A stretch of 64,000 bases of DNA from assembly GCF_019703515.2 (NCBI RefSeq), contig NC_059372.1, forward strand, positions 26,995,431 to 27,059,430. Direction: 5' to 3'. Shown one piece after another: positions 23,701 to 34,945 of this stretch; position 1 is the stretch's first letter; every line of letters starts with the position of its first letter. This DNA is from Myxocyprinus asiaticus (lineage: Eukaryota > Chordata > Actinopteri > Cypriniformes > Catostomidae). The position numbers and the translations under genes are program-made. The notes beneath the pieces are model-generated. The model was not told the origin of the DNA. It did no database searches and saw only the letters and a program-made list of their open reading frames with translations.

Positions 23701-25952
23701 CCCTGTCCCTTGATGACTACTTTAAAAAGCACTGGAATTTGCTGGATTATCCCTAGATGAACCATTTATACATCTAAACACAGAGATAATGAGCTTGGCA
23801 GACGATCTCCAAAAACCCTATTAAGAATCTCTCACCCTATCTGGCAGATTGTTTCCTACTATGTGAATGTGTTGAAGGGGTAGATTAAGGCCTGTTCACC
23901 GGAAGCAAAGTCAGTAGGTTATGTGTGTGCGAATGAATTCAACACAACATCAGACTTGTGGGGAAAATAAACAGATTACTGCAGCAAGAATTTAAATTCA
24001 TTCAGGTCCTAAGAGGCAAATGAGCATTGCATCAACAATAATCCAATCGAAGTGGCAATACGGTGCATGGCTCTGCACATGTAGGGATAAAAAAAAAAGA
24101 AGAAAAATATGTAAAGAGCACTAAAACTACTTCCACTTTCCACTACTTTTTCTACATTCCTGGTGGCTCTGCTAAAAGAAATAGACAACATAACACTGTA
24201 TGCAAAGCAAATATGGTCTTTAGAGCCTGGCTCAAGAGTGTTTGTGCACGAGGTGTCTCTTGCCTTTGTTCTAATGCAAGTTTACCGAGGTCAGCAGCTG
24301 AGGACTGCGCTGCTGTCATTGGTTATGGCTGGACACAGTAGGCGAAGTGCTGAATTGGGCTTTTATATAATGAAAAGCAGAGCTCACACTATGTCTTCAA
24401 CTCACAGCCGCTGTCAGAGCTTGATATCATCTTTTTGCACATTTAGATAATAGATTTTGCATACAGATTAAATGTTACTGCATACTGATACACTAGCACA
24501 GTACTCTACAAACGCAACAATGCTTAAAAATAGATTTGGTCTGTAAACGGTAATAAGATTATAGAGTTTGGTTCAATTCTACTTGCTGCCATTCTTGTGC
24601 GTCTATTTTGGGCTACTGACCCTGAGAAACTTAAGGAGGGTTGTAAACCACTGAACACTTTTTTTACTCCTAAGACCCATTTCTGTACTAACAAGATCCC
24701 AAATTCAACAGCCTGCAATGCTGCTCTTATCCTTTACATTATAAATCCTCAGCTTTAGATCTATTGAGGGATGAGTTAGTTGTTTACCATTGCTGCGGTG
24801 TACAGAAATGAATGAAGACGTAGGTATCTCTAGATTTTACACATAAAAACATGGATGAACTGAGAAAAAATAGTTCTGTAATAAGATTAAACAGGGGAAA
24901 ACCTAAACCTTGATCCTGATTCATTTAAAACAAAACCTCAACCTTAATCCTAATGAATTTCAATCAATTATAATATACATTCCATAAAACCGCACAAATA
25001 CAAAACAAAATACATCTGGAGACAAGGCAGACACTATCCAGAGAAATAAAAGTTACCCTACTGAATAAAGCCAGTTTAAAAATAAGCAAGTTTGCTGACG
25101 TTTATCTAAAACTTTGCAGCACCTCGACAGAAATAGCACACTGAATGAAAAAAAACAAAAAAACACTGGACAAGCACATAAAGGATACTGTATATTTGTA
25201 GTGAATGTCACATCTAATATATACAAAAATAATATATTACACTATAAAGTAAGAAATAGCCATGACAAGCTTGTAAACTTCTTTGAAACTAACTGTATTT
25301 TGTGTGTCTGTATGAGCAATAGATTACTCAGAACTCATAGCTCATAGATGTGACTACTGAGCCAATCAAATCATACATTTGTAATTAAATTAACATATTT
25401 ACTGTGTTCCAGGTCTGTTCTGTGTAAAGGAATTCAAGTTCTGGAAAAGTGAGCAAAAATCTTACTGTAAGTATTCAGTTAATTCAAAGATGTCTGTTTT
25501 GACCAAGCCCTTGGAATCTCACTTCTTAATACAGTGGAGAAGCATCTGTAAACCGACTCCTACAGACATAACACTGGATGGGGTCTGCCCGCTGTCCCAT
25601 TGTCATAGCCATGTTTGTATATCTTACAGAGACAAGAAAAACTGCATCAAAAACACAAGATCCTCTAAACCTACAGCCCACACACAGGAAATTTAACTAT
25701 GTGCTCCACAAATGCTGCTTCAGCATTTTCTTATTAGAAGCTTAATTTATTGGTGCCTTCTGCTCACTGTAAAGACCAAGACAGTGCATCAGCTGCACAG
25801 CATCACTGCCCCATTCCCCCCTCCCCACACTGGAGCTGAAAGCGCAGCCCTTACCTTCTGTCCAGGATCGCAGGCACTTGTTCGAAGGGCAAAGACAGAG
25901 AGATAAACACACACAACAGAAAGAAAAGCAGGAAAAGCTTGTGTTTAGCCAT
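11768..25952 (-). CDS. atp6ap1l: ATP6AP1-like V-ATPase accessory protein (Ac45-like), complete, 7 exons
   Basis: Seven minus-strand exons join in frame: 25855-25952 (ATG at 25950-25952), 23370-23410, 21384-21469, 20902-21143, 16626-16676, 16275-16518 and 11768-12004. The start encodes a signal peptide (MAKHKLFLLFFLLCVFISLS). A Ser/Glu-rich linker follows, then a dibasic RTKRK that fits furin cleavage, as known for Ac45. The luminal beta-domain has NNT, NWT and NAT sequons, paired Cys and YSYHCQHVSSL, matching the ATP6AP1 YSFHC..VSS block. The C-terminus has FQIQAFNV, SDCATFFTP, one membrane helix (ILMGLITSLILLLVLAYALH) and a cytosolic tail ending DKNSV. Known family role: guides V-ATPase assembly and trafficking in acidic compartments. 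At roughly 270 residues it lacks the large N-terminal luminal region of ATP6AP1, so the short ATP6AP1L type is the better call. Confidence 0.87.
12038..13560 (+). mobile_element. Tc1/mariner element with IR/DR ends
   Basis: Lies inside the last intron of atp6ap1l. Each end carries two spaced copies of a short repeat: outer CCCAATTATTAGGCAAGTG near 12045 and inner GTGTGCATAATTATTAGGC near 12213 on the left. On the right the inner copy is TTGCCTAATAATTGTGCAC near 13380 and the outer is TTGCTTAATAATTTGGTAC near 13537. This is the inverted-repeat/direct-repeat layout known from Sleeping Beauty-type elements. Outer limits are approximate. Confidence 0.78.
12253..13260 (+). pseudogene. Tc1/mariner DD34E transposase, inactivated
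   Basis: Reads from ATG at 12253 (MGQKRHLTDTEKSNIVKCL), a helix-turn-helix DNA-binding start. It then shifts frame near 12355-12375, continuing in a different frame (KRFVANSQLWHKKRMEKKRR, KLTAKDLRRIKREA). The catalytic core shows WTDEM, MQDKAPSHASKY and SPD...NPTENLWALLK, giving the D, D and E positions. The codon after SPD at about 13054 is TAA where Leu is usual. The frame resumes after it and ends KKGGYTGH at 13260. One frameshift and one stop make the enzyme dead, though the copy could still be moved in trans. Confidence 0.85.
13954..14557. mobile_element. MITE with TTAAAGGTGCTATATGTAA ends
   Basis: Left TTAAAGGTGCTATATGTAAG and right TTACATATAACACCTTTAA are inverted repeats about 600 bp apart. 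The 134-aa open frame inside (14022-14426) has no protein-family character. Confidence 0.75.
14582..14627 (+). repeat. tRNA-like SINE head, truncated
   Basis: TGGCACGGTAGCTCAACTGA then TAGAGCG matches a tRNA 5' half with an A-box. The matching 3' half is missing here; a weak candidate (GTACCGGGGTACGAGG) lies past the neighbouring element at 15697. This suggests a SINE or tRNA pseudogene split by an insertion. Not a functional tRNA. Confidence 0.45.
14630..15689. mobile_element. Long-TIR MITE, ~1.06 kb, TA target
   Basis: Left arm CGGAAGCCTGTTTTGCCCAT and right arm ATGGCCAAAATGGGCTTCCG continue as inverted repeats for nearly 90 bases (TCTGTCTTGTTTTCTCGTGA mirrored on the right). TA dinucleotides border both ends. 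Non-coding interior. Confidence 0.75.
17136..19557. mobile_element. TIR element of 2.4 kb built around a tandem array
   Basis: Ends are TTATGTTGGCTTGACAAGCC at the left and TTTGTCAAGCCAACATAA at the right, in inverted orientation. The interior begins with unique sequence (CTTCTTCTTCTTCTGAGCC and pyrimidine-rich tracts), then becomes a tandem array rich in CCTAGCAACCA. No transposase was found, so this is non-autonomous. It sits in an intron of atp6ap1l, within an older repeat (ACTTAACTCAGATTAGC). Confidence 0.72.
17890..19300. repeat. ~139-bp minisatellite, about ten copies
   Basis: The phrase AAGTAACAAATCACATATCT recurs near 17902, 18041, 18319, 18457, 18595, 18734, 18873, 19001, 19140 and 19279, with a variant at 18181. 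Spacing is 138-140 bp, once 128. Each unit includes ATCGTAGAGACTTCCGGGTT, TTATTTCACTCAGGATGGC and TAGCAACCAGATGGGGTTAC. Copies differ by only a few per cent, suggesting recent expansion or homogenisation. Confidence 0.92.
19845..20507. mobile_element. MITE with GGAATATTCCAGGTTC ends
   Basis: Left TTAAAGGAATATTCCAGGTT and right ATAGAATATTCCTTTAA are inverted. The arms continue as CAAGTTGAGCTCAATCAACA and mirrored GACTGAACTCAACTTG. A second copy lies at 31.83-32.36 kb. Confidence 0.8.
22288..23171. mobile_element. MITE-like repeat with ACTGTAAACCCTAATG ends
   Basis: Left ACTGTAAACCCTAATGCTC pairs with right TTATTAGGATTTACAGT. Related sequence (AAAAACCCTAATTCTGTAAG) lies at 16952-17110 beside the 2.4-kb TIR element. 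Non-coding; intronic to atp6ap1l. Confidence 0.55.
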
Positions 25953-26568
25953 TGAGACAATCTGACGAGACTGCCAGAGATGAGGTCTGCTTCATAATCT
26001 GCTTTGAAAGCACATCCCTAAACCTGAGCTCTCTGACAAGCGGCCCAGGCAGCCAATGAGGAGGCAGGAGGAAGATAATCGTGCGTCATTCGCCTCACAG
26101 CCTTCATTCTTGCAGCCTTTCTCTCCCCATCCACACCCTCTTGCTTGCTTTCTCACACACTCCTCTACCCCTCTCCTTTGCTCTTTCTCTCTCTTCTGCA
26201 CCCTCTCTCTCACATACGAACATAGCTGCCAGACAGCCCGAAGCAAAGGGGCTTATGCATTTCAACTCCTGTCCCAAGAGTCTAGTTTTATTAGCATTTG
26301 AAATCTGTCAATGCTAAAATTATTTTCGAAGGTGAACTTAGATTTTTAAAGCAGAATTAGAGGTCATGACAACATGACCTAGATTTACACAGTACTGACT
26401 TTACAGTACATCAAAAACTAGGAACGCCCCAAACCCTCCACCCAACAGCATAGTAATCTTAAATAGGACATATTACCTTTTTGTATTTCTTTAAATCATA
26501 TTTCTAATGAAAATAAGATACACTTGATCTATCTATCTATCTATCCCTCTGTCAGTTGTCTAATGTGA
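25953..26568. promoter_or_regulatory. Upstream flank of atp6ap1l
   Basis: Region immediately 5' of the atp6ap1l start codon on the minus strand, with a pyrimidine-rich plus strand (CTCTTTCTCTCTCTTCTGC) at 26180. It should contain the 5' UTR and promoter. No TATA box or clear element is visible. A short (TCTA)n tract lies at 26527-26545. Confidence 0.4.
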
Positions 26569-27079
26569 CAAAAATTAAAATTCTCTCATCATTTACTCAC
26601 CCGCTTGCCATCCCTGATGTGTCTGACTTTGTTTCTTCTGCAGAACACAAACAAAGATTTTTAGAAGAATATCTCAGCTCTGTAGGTCCATACAATGCAA
26701 GTGAATGGGGTCCAAACTTTTAAAGCTCTATAAAACACATAAAGGCAGCATAAAAGTAATCCATAAAACTCACTGACAGTGGTTTAATCCATGTCTTCTG
26801 AAGCTATCCAATCGCTTTTGGGTAAAAACAGAGGTGTAATCGAGCTTGAAATCATGATGGTCTTTTATAGATTACTTTATGCTGCCTTTATGTGTTTTTT
26901 GGAGCTTCAACATTTTGGTCACCATTTACTTGCATTGTATGGATCAACATAGCTGAGGTATTCTTCTAAAAATCTTTGTTTATGTTCAGCAGTAGAAAGA
27001 AAGTCATCCACATCTGGGATGGCATGAGGGTGAGTAAATAATGAGAGAATTTTCATTTTTGGGTGAACAATCCCTTTAA
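26569..27079. mobile_element. MITE of the ATAGTTCACC family, left tip lost
   Basis: The left arm starts inside the element (AAATTCTCTCATCATTTACT). The right arm ends TTTGGGTGAACAATCCCTTTAA. Internal mirrored arms include CAGAACACAAACAAAGA and TTCAGCAGTAGAAAGAAAG. Confidence 0.75.
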
Positions 27080-28354
27080 ATCTAATTTAATCTGCCATGC
27101 TTTAAAGAAGCAAGAATGTATGCCTTTATAAAGATAGACTGAGCTAAAGAGAAAGTGTTGTTTATAGTCAAAATCTTGTTATCTAGGTTTAGTTTCTGTA
27201 AATGAATGCCAGCAGAGTGAATTTAGTGAGCCAAGTGGGTCATTTGCCCCTTGTCTCAAATGTGCTTACAGCATGATTGATGAGCAGAGTGACAACTCTC
27301 AGTCATCATCATTAGGTAAGACAGACCTACTTTAATGTTGCCTTCACACTTGTCTTGTTGCGGTGAAATGCAGCGTAGACAAAATGTTGATGCCATGGGC
27401 TGTCCACCATGTGTTCCACTGCTTTCACTCATTATGGCTGACTCATAATGGGGTAAAAAGCATAAAATGTGTTAATAGCTTCACTTATTGCTCTGGCAAC
27501 AATAATCATCTAATAATCTAGATAACAGATTAGTAGCCTAATTGAGAAGTAAACTATAAATGTTATTGCAAACTGATATCTATGGGATGCCAACACTCAC
27601 TCGCCTTGTCATCAGATTACAATGAAGAGTCATTCAGTGCAAGGAACTGAACTGGATCACAATGGTAACAAAGTATTCGCTGTTCCACACCCAGACAGAC
27701 AGCTAATTAAACTACAGGCGATACAGCAGACATCTTCACATTCACCATGTGTGTCAGATTGTAAACACCTTAATATAATGATGTTGGCGAAATGTTGCCC
27801 TCTTGTTGTGCATTCATAAATTCATCTCAGCGACCTTTATTTAACCCATATACTCATGGTTACAAATTAATTACAATGTCAGGATGTAGATCTATGTCAG
27901 GATGCCGCGCTCTTTCGCGAGACGCATTGAGACGCTAAAAAACAGCTGGACGCGGCGCAAGATGTCCGTCTAAACTGAGCGTGTTTACGTAGAAAAACAT
28001 AATGAAAGAGCGCAGCCGCATACGGACGCAAAAAACGTGTTCGGTGTGAACAGCCCCTAATGGATATCCCACTGCTGTCAAATGCGTTCTCTAATAGAGT
28101 GCGTTGCGTCCATAGCACTTCCGTTTATGAGTCTATGACAACCAAATTGTTTACGGAAAATGCAACAAAATTCTAGGATTACGGATGCCGTACAGGTCAA
28201 AGTGACCCTTACGAGAAACGGTAAAAATGAGTACTAATTTATCATTTGTTTATATTAACTAATTTTGGTACGAACAAAAACTTTATATTGGTGTTTGATG
28301 CCCACATTAGTGTGCCAGATTTCTTTCAGTCGCTCTCAGAAAAAAAGATATTTG
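27080..28354. other. Intergenic spacer with a GC-richer repeat fragment
   Basis: No gene recognised. Around 27895-28065 the sequence turns GC-rich (GAGACGCATTGAGACGC, ACGCGGCGCAAGATG) and ends GTGTGAACAGCCCCTAATGG. It looks like one arm of a further MITE family (GTTCACAC-type ends). Confidence 0.4.
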
Positions 28355-28470
28355 TCTAAAAATCTTCGTTTATGTTCAGCAGAAGAAAGAAAGTCATACA
28401 CATCTGAGATGGCATGAGGGTGAGTAAATAATGAGAGAATTTTCATTTTTGGATGAACTATCCCTTTAAT
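28355..28470. mobile_element. Right-arm fragment of an ATAGTTCACC MITE
   Basis: Matches the right 110 bases of the family (TTCAGCAGAAGAAAGAAAGT to GGATGAACTATCCCTTTAA). The left part is missing. The Tc1 copy abuts it directly. Confidence 0.7.
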
Positions 28471-28472
28471 TG

Positions 28473-29732
28473 CACTGGCAGCCAAAAGTTTGGAATAATG
28501 TACAAATTTTGCTTTTATGGAAAGAAATTGGTACTTTTATTCACCAAAGTGGCATTCAGCTGATCACAGTGTATAGTCAGGACATTAATAACGTGAAAAA
28601 TTACTATTACAATCTGAAAAAAAAAATGTTCAGAACTTCTAAAACTACTTCAAAGAGTTCTCATCAAAAAATCCTTCACATGCAGCATTGACAGCTTTGC
28701 AGATCCTTGGCATTCTAGCTGTCAGTTTGTCCAGATACTCAGGTGACATTTCACCCCACACTTCCTGTAGCACTTGTCACAGATGTGACTGTCTTGTCGG
28801 GCACTTCTCACGCACCCCACAAAAGCTCAATGGGGTTAAGATCCATAACACTCTTTTCCAATTATCTGTTGTCCAGTGTCTGTGTTTCTTTGCCCACTCT
28901 AACCTTTTCTTTTTGTTTTTCTGTTTCAAAAGTGGCTTATTCTTTGCAATTCTTCCTTATAAGGCCTGCACCTCTGAGTCCTCTCTTTACTGTTGTACAT
29001 GAAACTGGTGTTGAGCGGGTAGAATTCAATGAAGCTGTCAGCTGAGGACAGGCATATTTCTCAAACTAGGGACTCTGATGTACTTATCCTCTTGTTTAGT
29101 TGTACATCTGGCCTTCCACATCTCTTTCTGTCCTTGTTGGAGCCAATTGTCCATCATCTTTGAAGACTGTAGTGTACACATTGTATGAAATCTTCAGTTT
29201 TTTGGCAATTTCAAGCATTGTATTCCTCATTCCTCAAAACAATGATTGATCGATGAGTTTCTAGAGAAAGCGGTTTCTTTTTTTTGTGGCCATTTTTGAC
29301 CTAATATTGACCTTAAGACATGCCAGTCTATTGCATACTGTGGCAACTCATAAACAAACACAAAGACAATGTTAAGCTTCATTTAACGAACCAAATAGCT
29401 TTCAACTGTGTTTGATATAATAGTTATTATATTATATTATATTATATTATATTATATTATATGGTTATTATAAATGATTTTCTAGTACCAAATTAGCAAT
29501 TCAGCATGATTACTCAAGGATAAGGTGTTGGAGTGATGGCTGCAGGAAATGGGGCCTGTCTAGATTTGATCAAAAATGACTTTTTTCAAATAGTGATGGT
29601 GCTGTTTTTTATATCAGTAATGTCCTGACAATACTTTGTGATCAGTTGAATGCCACTTTGGTGAATTAATGTACCAATTTCCTTCCGAAACAGCAAAATC
29701 TGTGCATTATTCCAAACTTTTGGCCACCAGTG
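28473..29732 (-). mobile_element. Tc1 element, degenerate copy, reverse orientation
   Basis: Ends CACTGGCAGCCAAAAGTTTG and CAAACTTTTGGCCACCAGTG are inverted and about 1.26 kb apart. Flanks are TG (28471-28472, probably decayed from TA) and TA (29733-29734). The minus strand carries remnants of a Tc1 transposase with many breaks. It is the same family as the copy in the dynein exon at 44.8 kb and the fragment at 63.6 kb. Confidence 0.85.
29412..29462. repeat. (ATTAT)n microsatellite inside the Tc1 copy
   Basis: About ten units of a pentanucleotide TTATA repeat, lying within the reverse Tc1 element. Confidence 0.9.
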
Positions 29733-30419
29733 TATATACAGTATAATCATAAAATCTTCATGTACTGTATGATAATTACTACATATAACACGTCAAAGGT
29801 TACTTTTGGGTGCACAACTACACAAAAACTTGCTTAAGCTAATTGGATGTTTTTCACATTACTTCAACAAATGCCAACAAACACCAAGTGTGACAATGAC
29901 AGGTACTGTATTTTTCTCAGCATTTTAAATCTAACAGCCACCTTTAACATTTTTGAAATGTTTGAGTTTGTTGTAATTTGTCAAGGCTGTGCGAACCAGC
30001 CTTTAATGGGTGCTTTGAAATAGGATAATATTTTAATGGAGATGTCTGGAATTTTGTTAGAGTTGACAGGGCAATGAAGGCTTATGTGCAGGCCAAGGAA
30101 GCAGGACCGGCGTCTCCTCCATCTCCTGAACCACAGTTTCCTTCAGCAGTATGAACCTTTTGCTTGATACACCACAGTAATTGATTTCACGAATACTGTC
30201 TCACAGAGAATGATTTTATCCTAATTTTGTTGAATTTGTTTATCTATTTCTTCTAAATGATCAGTGATGAGAGGAAAAGCTATGTATGTTATTTTTTCCC
30301 TCATTACTTTTTACCTAATCCAATTTAAAAGAGATTTGATTATTTTTGTGCTTTACACTTTTCCCATGTTATACTTTAAGATTAACTACTTGTTCCTGAA
30401 AGAGTGAGTTGAGCAAAGT

Positions 30420-31607
30420 CCTGTTGCACCTTTTCGGCAACAGTGGCTGGATGCCATGTTGGCCCGTGTGTCCCCTCGGCTCCGCCAGGGGCCCAGCAGG
30501 GAAGAGCTGCTTGAAGAGATTTGCAAGGAGGTCAGTGAGAACTAAATGAGAGTCATGCTCAAGCAATGAGGTGAGCCAAATCCTGTTCTAGCATTACAGT
30601 ATTCATTCAAAATCACTCCTATCCTGCTTATTTTCCTTAAAAACATACTAATTGTTTATTTTCCTGTGATTAATGTGAACATTTTCAGAAATGACCATAG
30701 GGCAACAGAAAATACTACATATACTAGATTTCAGCTTTAAAGTGTATATAGACATTTGCATTTATTTTTATTTGTTTTCATATGACAACTTCATCAAACC
30801 TCTTGTAAGATTTAAAACTGTATTATATTTTAATTTGGTTGCTATCAATGTTTTTCCTAGTAAACACTATACTGAAATATCCACTATCAGCAGACACAGT
30901 TCACAGAGATGCATCTGCTGAGTAAGTGCGCCGGTTCCTAGTAAATGAAAACTATTTTTTACATAATAATTTGGCTTTGGAAGGGGCAACAGGGCAATAC
31001 TTATGATCTTGGTTTTGCTTTGTCAGGATTCTAGATTTCTCCTGTCCATGGCTTGAGAGCTTTGTGCAGTGTCGAAAGGAGATAAAGTAGAATCTACACA
31101 TATTACATCCAGTCAGGTAAAACATCCTTGATATTTGCTACAGCACATTCTCCCACCTGCTCCTCATTGATCTCTCTGATTGCAGGTTCCGTAAATAATT
31201 AATAGTCTGATTACCGGTACGTGCTATAAATTGTTTACTTATGAAAAGTCATCTCTTAAATGAAAAGGAATCCTTGTTAGCTTATGCTATAGATTTATAT
31301 GGATAGAACAGGAACTAGTCATAAATAATAACAAATAAGCACCAGTCTTCAGTGTTTACCTGTTTACATTAATGAATTGTATCCTTAAATTTGATTGAAA
31401 CTGTTGTAAAGATCCACAGGGCATGTAGACTGTGAGAGTCTAAAAAACAAAGTAGCTGTGGAGTGTGAGAGAGTTGAGGATAGACTCATGAAAGCCTGGT
31501 TCCCTCAAGTCATTCACCTGCTCACCAGCAAAGGCACTCTACAGAGGGTCAAACCTAGAAACCTTGACTCCTTTTACAACTGCGCCTCAACACTCATGTC
31601 CAGTCAG
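30420..31607 (+). pseudogene. dnah12 remnant: N-terminal tail exons
   Basis: Three exon remnants. 30420-30570 encodes QQWLDAMLARVSPRL and REELLEEICKEVSEN, then TAA at 30543. 31026-31116 encodes CPWLESFVQCRKEIK, TAG at 31088, then NLHILHPV. 31420-31607 (after CCACAG) is open and reads ERVEDRLMKAWFPQVIHLLT, then NLDSFYNCASTLMSSQ. These match the tail region of DNAH12-type chains (WYPQVI..., DSFY.CVSTLMSNQ). An earlier exon may exist at about 30064-30145 (AMKAYVQAKEAG) but is unproven. Confidence 0.75.
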
Positions 31608-31832
31608 ATGAGTTGAGCCAAAAACTTGAAGTAATTGCGACATACTCTGATCTAAGTTTCAATGAGAAAGAAGCATGGTAATTTAACTTCCACAATCCAC
31701 TTTCTTTAATGCTCCAAATAAAGAAAAGTATCTCACAAAATTGGCAACCCTGATAAAAAATTATAATAATGCATACATTATGTTTTAGATACTGGTCCCC
31801 AGCATGGCATGCTGGTATGCTGGTGGCTTACC

Positions 31833-32360
31833 TTAAATGAATATTCCTGGTTCAATACAAGTTAAGCTCAATCGATAGCATTTGTGGCATAATACTGATT
31901 ACCACAAAAAACAAAACAAAATAGACTTGTTCCTCCTTTTCTCTAAAAAAAAAAAAAAAAAAAAAAAAAGGTTAGGGTTAAAGATTACAGTGAGGCACTT
32001 ACAATGGAAGTGAATGTGGCCAATTGTTGGAAGGTTTAAAGGCAGTAATGTGAAGCTTATAATTTAATAAAAGTACTTACATTCATTCTTCTGTTAAAAC
32101 TTATCACAATATGATCATGTTAACAGACATATTATTTACGTCTTTTTGCTATACTTTTGAAACAGTGAGTATTTTAACGTTTACGGATTGGTACCATGCA
32201 CTTCCATTGTAAGTGCCTCACTGTAACCCACACATGCTTTTTTTTTTTTTTTTTAAGAAAAGGAGGGACAGGTCTAAATACATTTTTATGGGAATCAAAA
32301 TTATGCCACAAATGCTGTCGATTGAGCTTAACTTGTATTAAACCTGGAATATTCCTTGAA
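31833..32360. mobile_element. MITE with GAATATTCCTGGTTC ends, second copy
   Basis: Left TTAAATGAATATTCCTGGTT and right AAACCTGGAATATTCCTTGAA are inverted. Same family as 19.85-20.51 kb. Contains an A-run at 31947-31968 and a T-run at 32239-32254. Confidence 0.8.
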
Positions 32361-32628
32361 CTAGCATAACAGGCAAGACTTCCTTTGTCAACCTGCTTCA
32401 TCTGAAAAACCCTGCTGGCCAACCAGCTTTACCAGCTAAGTTTTGGATGGCTATGCTGCTTTACCAGCAAGACCACCACCAAATTATCACTAACCATCAA
32501 TAACCACCCTGGATGCATTGAAATTCATGTTGGTCTTTTCAGCAGAAAGCTATTGGTATTTTTGTTGACTGACAATAATTGATAATACCTGAAAGAAACA
32601 AATTTTATTTATTTTGTTTTTCTTCTAG

Positions 32629-33086
32629 CTAAAGGCACTAGTTGAGGGGAGTATGGTGGCGTTTGCCAACCTGTTTGATCCCTCCAACAACAGCAAGCTT
32701 CCCCTATTCACTTGATATTTGATGACGAGAAGATGGATTTTTACCCCAGCTTTTATGATCTAGAGGAGGCTGTGCTAGAAATTCTAAACTTGATCACTAA
32801 TACCATGCAGGTTGAGAAATATATCATCATAGAGAAATGACAGATTTTTGTATTGACGTGAAAATAGTGTTGTGTACTGTATGAATCAGATCTACTAGCT
32901 CATATTTGATATACAAGTCCTATCTGTTTCACAAAGTGCAGACAGTACAGTCATGGCTAACAGAGGCCAACATTTCTGTAGCGAATGCCAAGCTCTCAGA
33001 TCATGTTCAGATGTGGGCGCAGGCCACTCTTAGGAACACTGTACGGAAAAACTTGGATGGGCCCACCAAACACTTCCAGAACTATG
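32629..33086 (+). pseudogene. dnah12 remnant: tail exons with a 1-bp deletion
   Basis: Exon 32629-32810 opens LVEGSMVAFANLFDPSNNSK and LPLF, then breaks near 32708-32711, where one base is missing. In the next frame it resumes LIFDDEKMDFYPSFYDLEEA and LNLITNTMQ up to the GT donor. The following exon (about 32942-33086) is open: TVQSWLTEANISVANAKLSD, then RKNLDGPTKHFQNYG before GTGAGT. Confidence 0.85.
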
Positions 33087-33596
33087 GTGAGTATCTCAGC
33101 TTTCTGAATATTGAGAATAATCTAAGGACAAGCACCACTATTACCTTTGTTCATGTTTAGGTTTAGGGATAAGACAAACCCCTAAGTAATAAAATTTGAT
33201 GGATTTGAACTTGCCCTGCACAGTGTGTGCTATGAACATGAATAATACCTCAAATCATGCAGCATGTTGATGTGTGTTATTACTTCCTGTGTTATTACGG
33301 TACTGAGCCATATTTAGGGACCAGAATATCATAGAAATTTGGGGGTGGACTCTTTTGACTTGGGCCGTAAGAAACCACATACTAACCATGCAAAACACCC
33401 TGCAACTGCATAGCAACATGCTAAAAACCACTCAGAACACTAGTGTTAGCAATTAGTTTTGTGACTCTCTCTGTTATTATTCAAATTTTTTTCATCTTTT
33501 CCCATGGATATTCTTTAGTAAGCAGCTATGGGACAGCACAGGCTTAAGTGGAAAAATGAATGGAAGAGTACACTAAGGTCAGCCTGCTCATATTTG

Positions 33597-33918
33597 AAGG
33601 GCTAGTTCTCCCAAACATGTAAATTCTGCTGTCATTTACTCACCCTAATGTTATTCAAACTTGAATGGCTTTTAATCTCCCGAGTCCCGTGGAACCCAAA
33701 AGGAGATGTTAGAGAGAATGTTGGGGACTGACAGCCTCAGTCACTATTCACTTTCATTGTATGGAAAAAATCTGCAATTATAGTAAATGGTGACTAAGGC
33801 TGTCACTCCACAACATTTAGCCAAATATCTCTTTTTGTGTTCCACAGAAGAAATTAAGTCAAACGGGTTTAGAAAAACATTATAGAACTTTCATTTTTGT
33901 GTGAACTATCCCATTAAT
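33597..33918. mobile_element. MITE of the ATAGTTCACC family in a dnah12 intron
   Basis: Left GGCTAGTTCTCCCAAACATG and right TTTTGTGTGAACTATCCCATTAA are inverted. A mirrored pair around CAGCCTCAGTCACTATTCAC and GGTGACTAAGGCTGTC lies within. Confidence 0.7.
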
Positions 33919-34079
33919 AGAATTTTGAATATATTTATTCATTGTATGCTAATGTGTCTGTTTAATATTTAATGTTTAATCTGTTTTGCATCACATCTGT
34001 GTGTTCTTATGTCCAATTGATACATATCAGCAAGTGAAATGCTTTTGGGCATTGTCACAAGAGATATCTCGTGTTCCCT

Positions 34080-34945
34080 CTTTGATACATGTTGACATGG
34101 TACGACTGGACTGTGAGTAGCTCAAGCAAGGGCTTGCAAAAAAAGCGAATGCCTTTTCCCAAATCCTTGTGGGGAAGCTTGTCAGGTCACAACATCAATG
34201 CAGTCTATAGCAAGATGTGCCAATTTGTTAACCGCTTTCTCTTTAGATCTGTGGAGTATATATCTAAACTTTAGTGAAGCTGAAGCATGATTCTGTATTT
34301 TTCTTATTTTATCTGTAATGAGTGTTAGACCATTCGAGACAGGGCTTTGAAAGGCCCTGAGACAACAGAGGACATGATGGAAATGACCGCTTATATTGAA
34401 CATGTAAAAACCAAGGGAATAGAGGAGCTTAACAACAAGATTATGGCAAGTACCTCAGGATCACACATACACAAACATGGTTATTTCTTCCTATTTACTT
34501 CAATACTGTATGTTCTTACTGTGAATGACAATTGTGAAATACAACTTTCAAATAAAAAAAATGTATTTAATTTTTTTTACTGTTTATAGGAAACACAGCA
34601 CAGGCTGAATTATTTGTTGGATGTGCAAATTCTTTATGCAGAACACCTTGAATTAAATGCCACAGTGCTGCTCTGGCCACAAAAAATAAAGTGATGAGGT
34701 GATATTTTTTATGAAGATATCCAGATATTTTGCATGGATATAAAACAATGAAACAAATATACAAGCTTTTCTTTATTAGAAGCACTTTACACACTATGTT
34801 ATTCCAGGTGATTGAGAAGGCCAAGCTGAAGGGACAACAGGAACTTATGGGTCAGAGAGGAAAGCTGTTGCTAGAATTGGAGAAAGTAGGCCACAGAATG
34901 GAGGAATTTGCAGAGTGCTCTGAACTCGATATGATGCAACAGGTA
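34080..34945 (+). pseudogene. dnah12 remnant: four tail exons
   Basis: 34080-34260 reads VDMVRLDCE, changes frame, gives GLAKKANAFSQILVGKLV, then hits a stop. 34329-34445 is open (GPETTEDMMEMTAYIEHVKT) and ends ATG before GCAAGT, a possible GC-AG donor. 34590-34690 is open (LNYLLDVQILYAEHLELNAT, VLLWPQKI). 34808-34942 is open (KLLLELEKVGHRMEEFAECS). Spacing and order match the family tail. Confidence 0.87.

Noticed and set aside
24009..24450. Cluster of overlapping short open frames at 24.0-24.45 kb
   Set aside because: No splice support, no family motif and competing frames on both strands within an atp6ap1l intron.
26056..26317. Overlapping 78-84 codon frames upstream of atp6ap1l
   Set aside because: Pyrimidine-rich low-complexity sequence without stops; three overlapping frames on both strands and no protein pattern.
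30369..30566. Minus-strand 65-codon frame at 30.37-30.57 kb
   Set aside because: Shadow of the dynein tail exon on the plus strand (QQWLDAMLARV).
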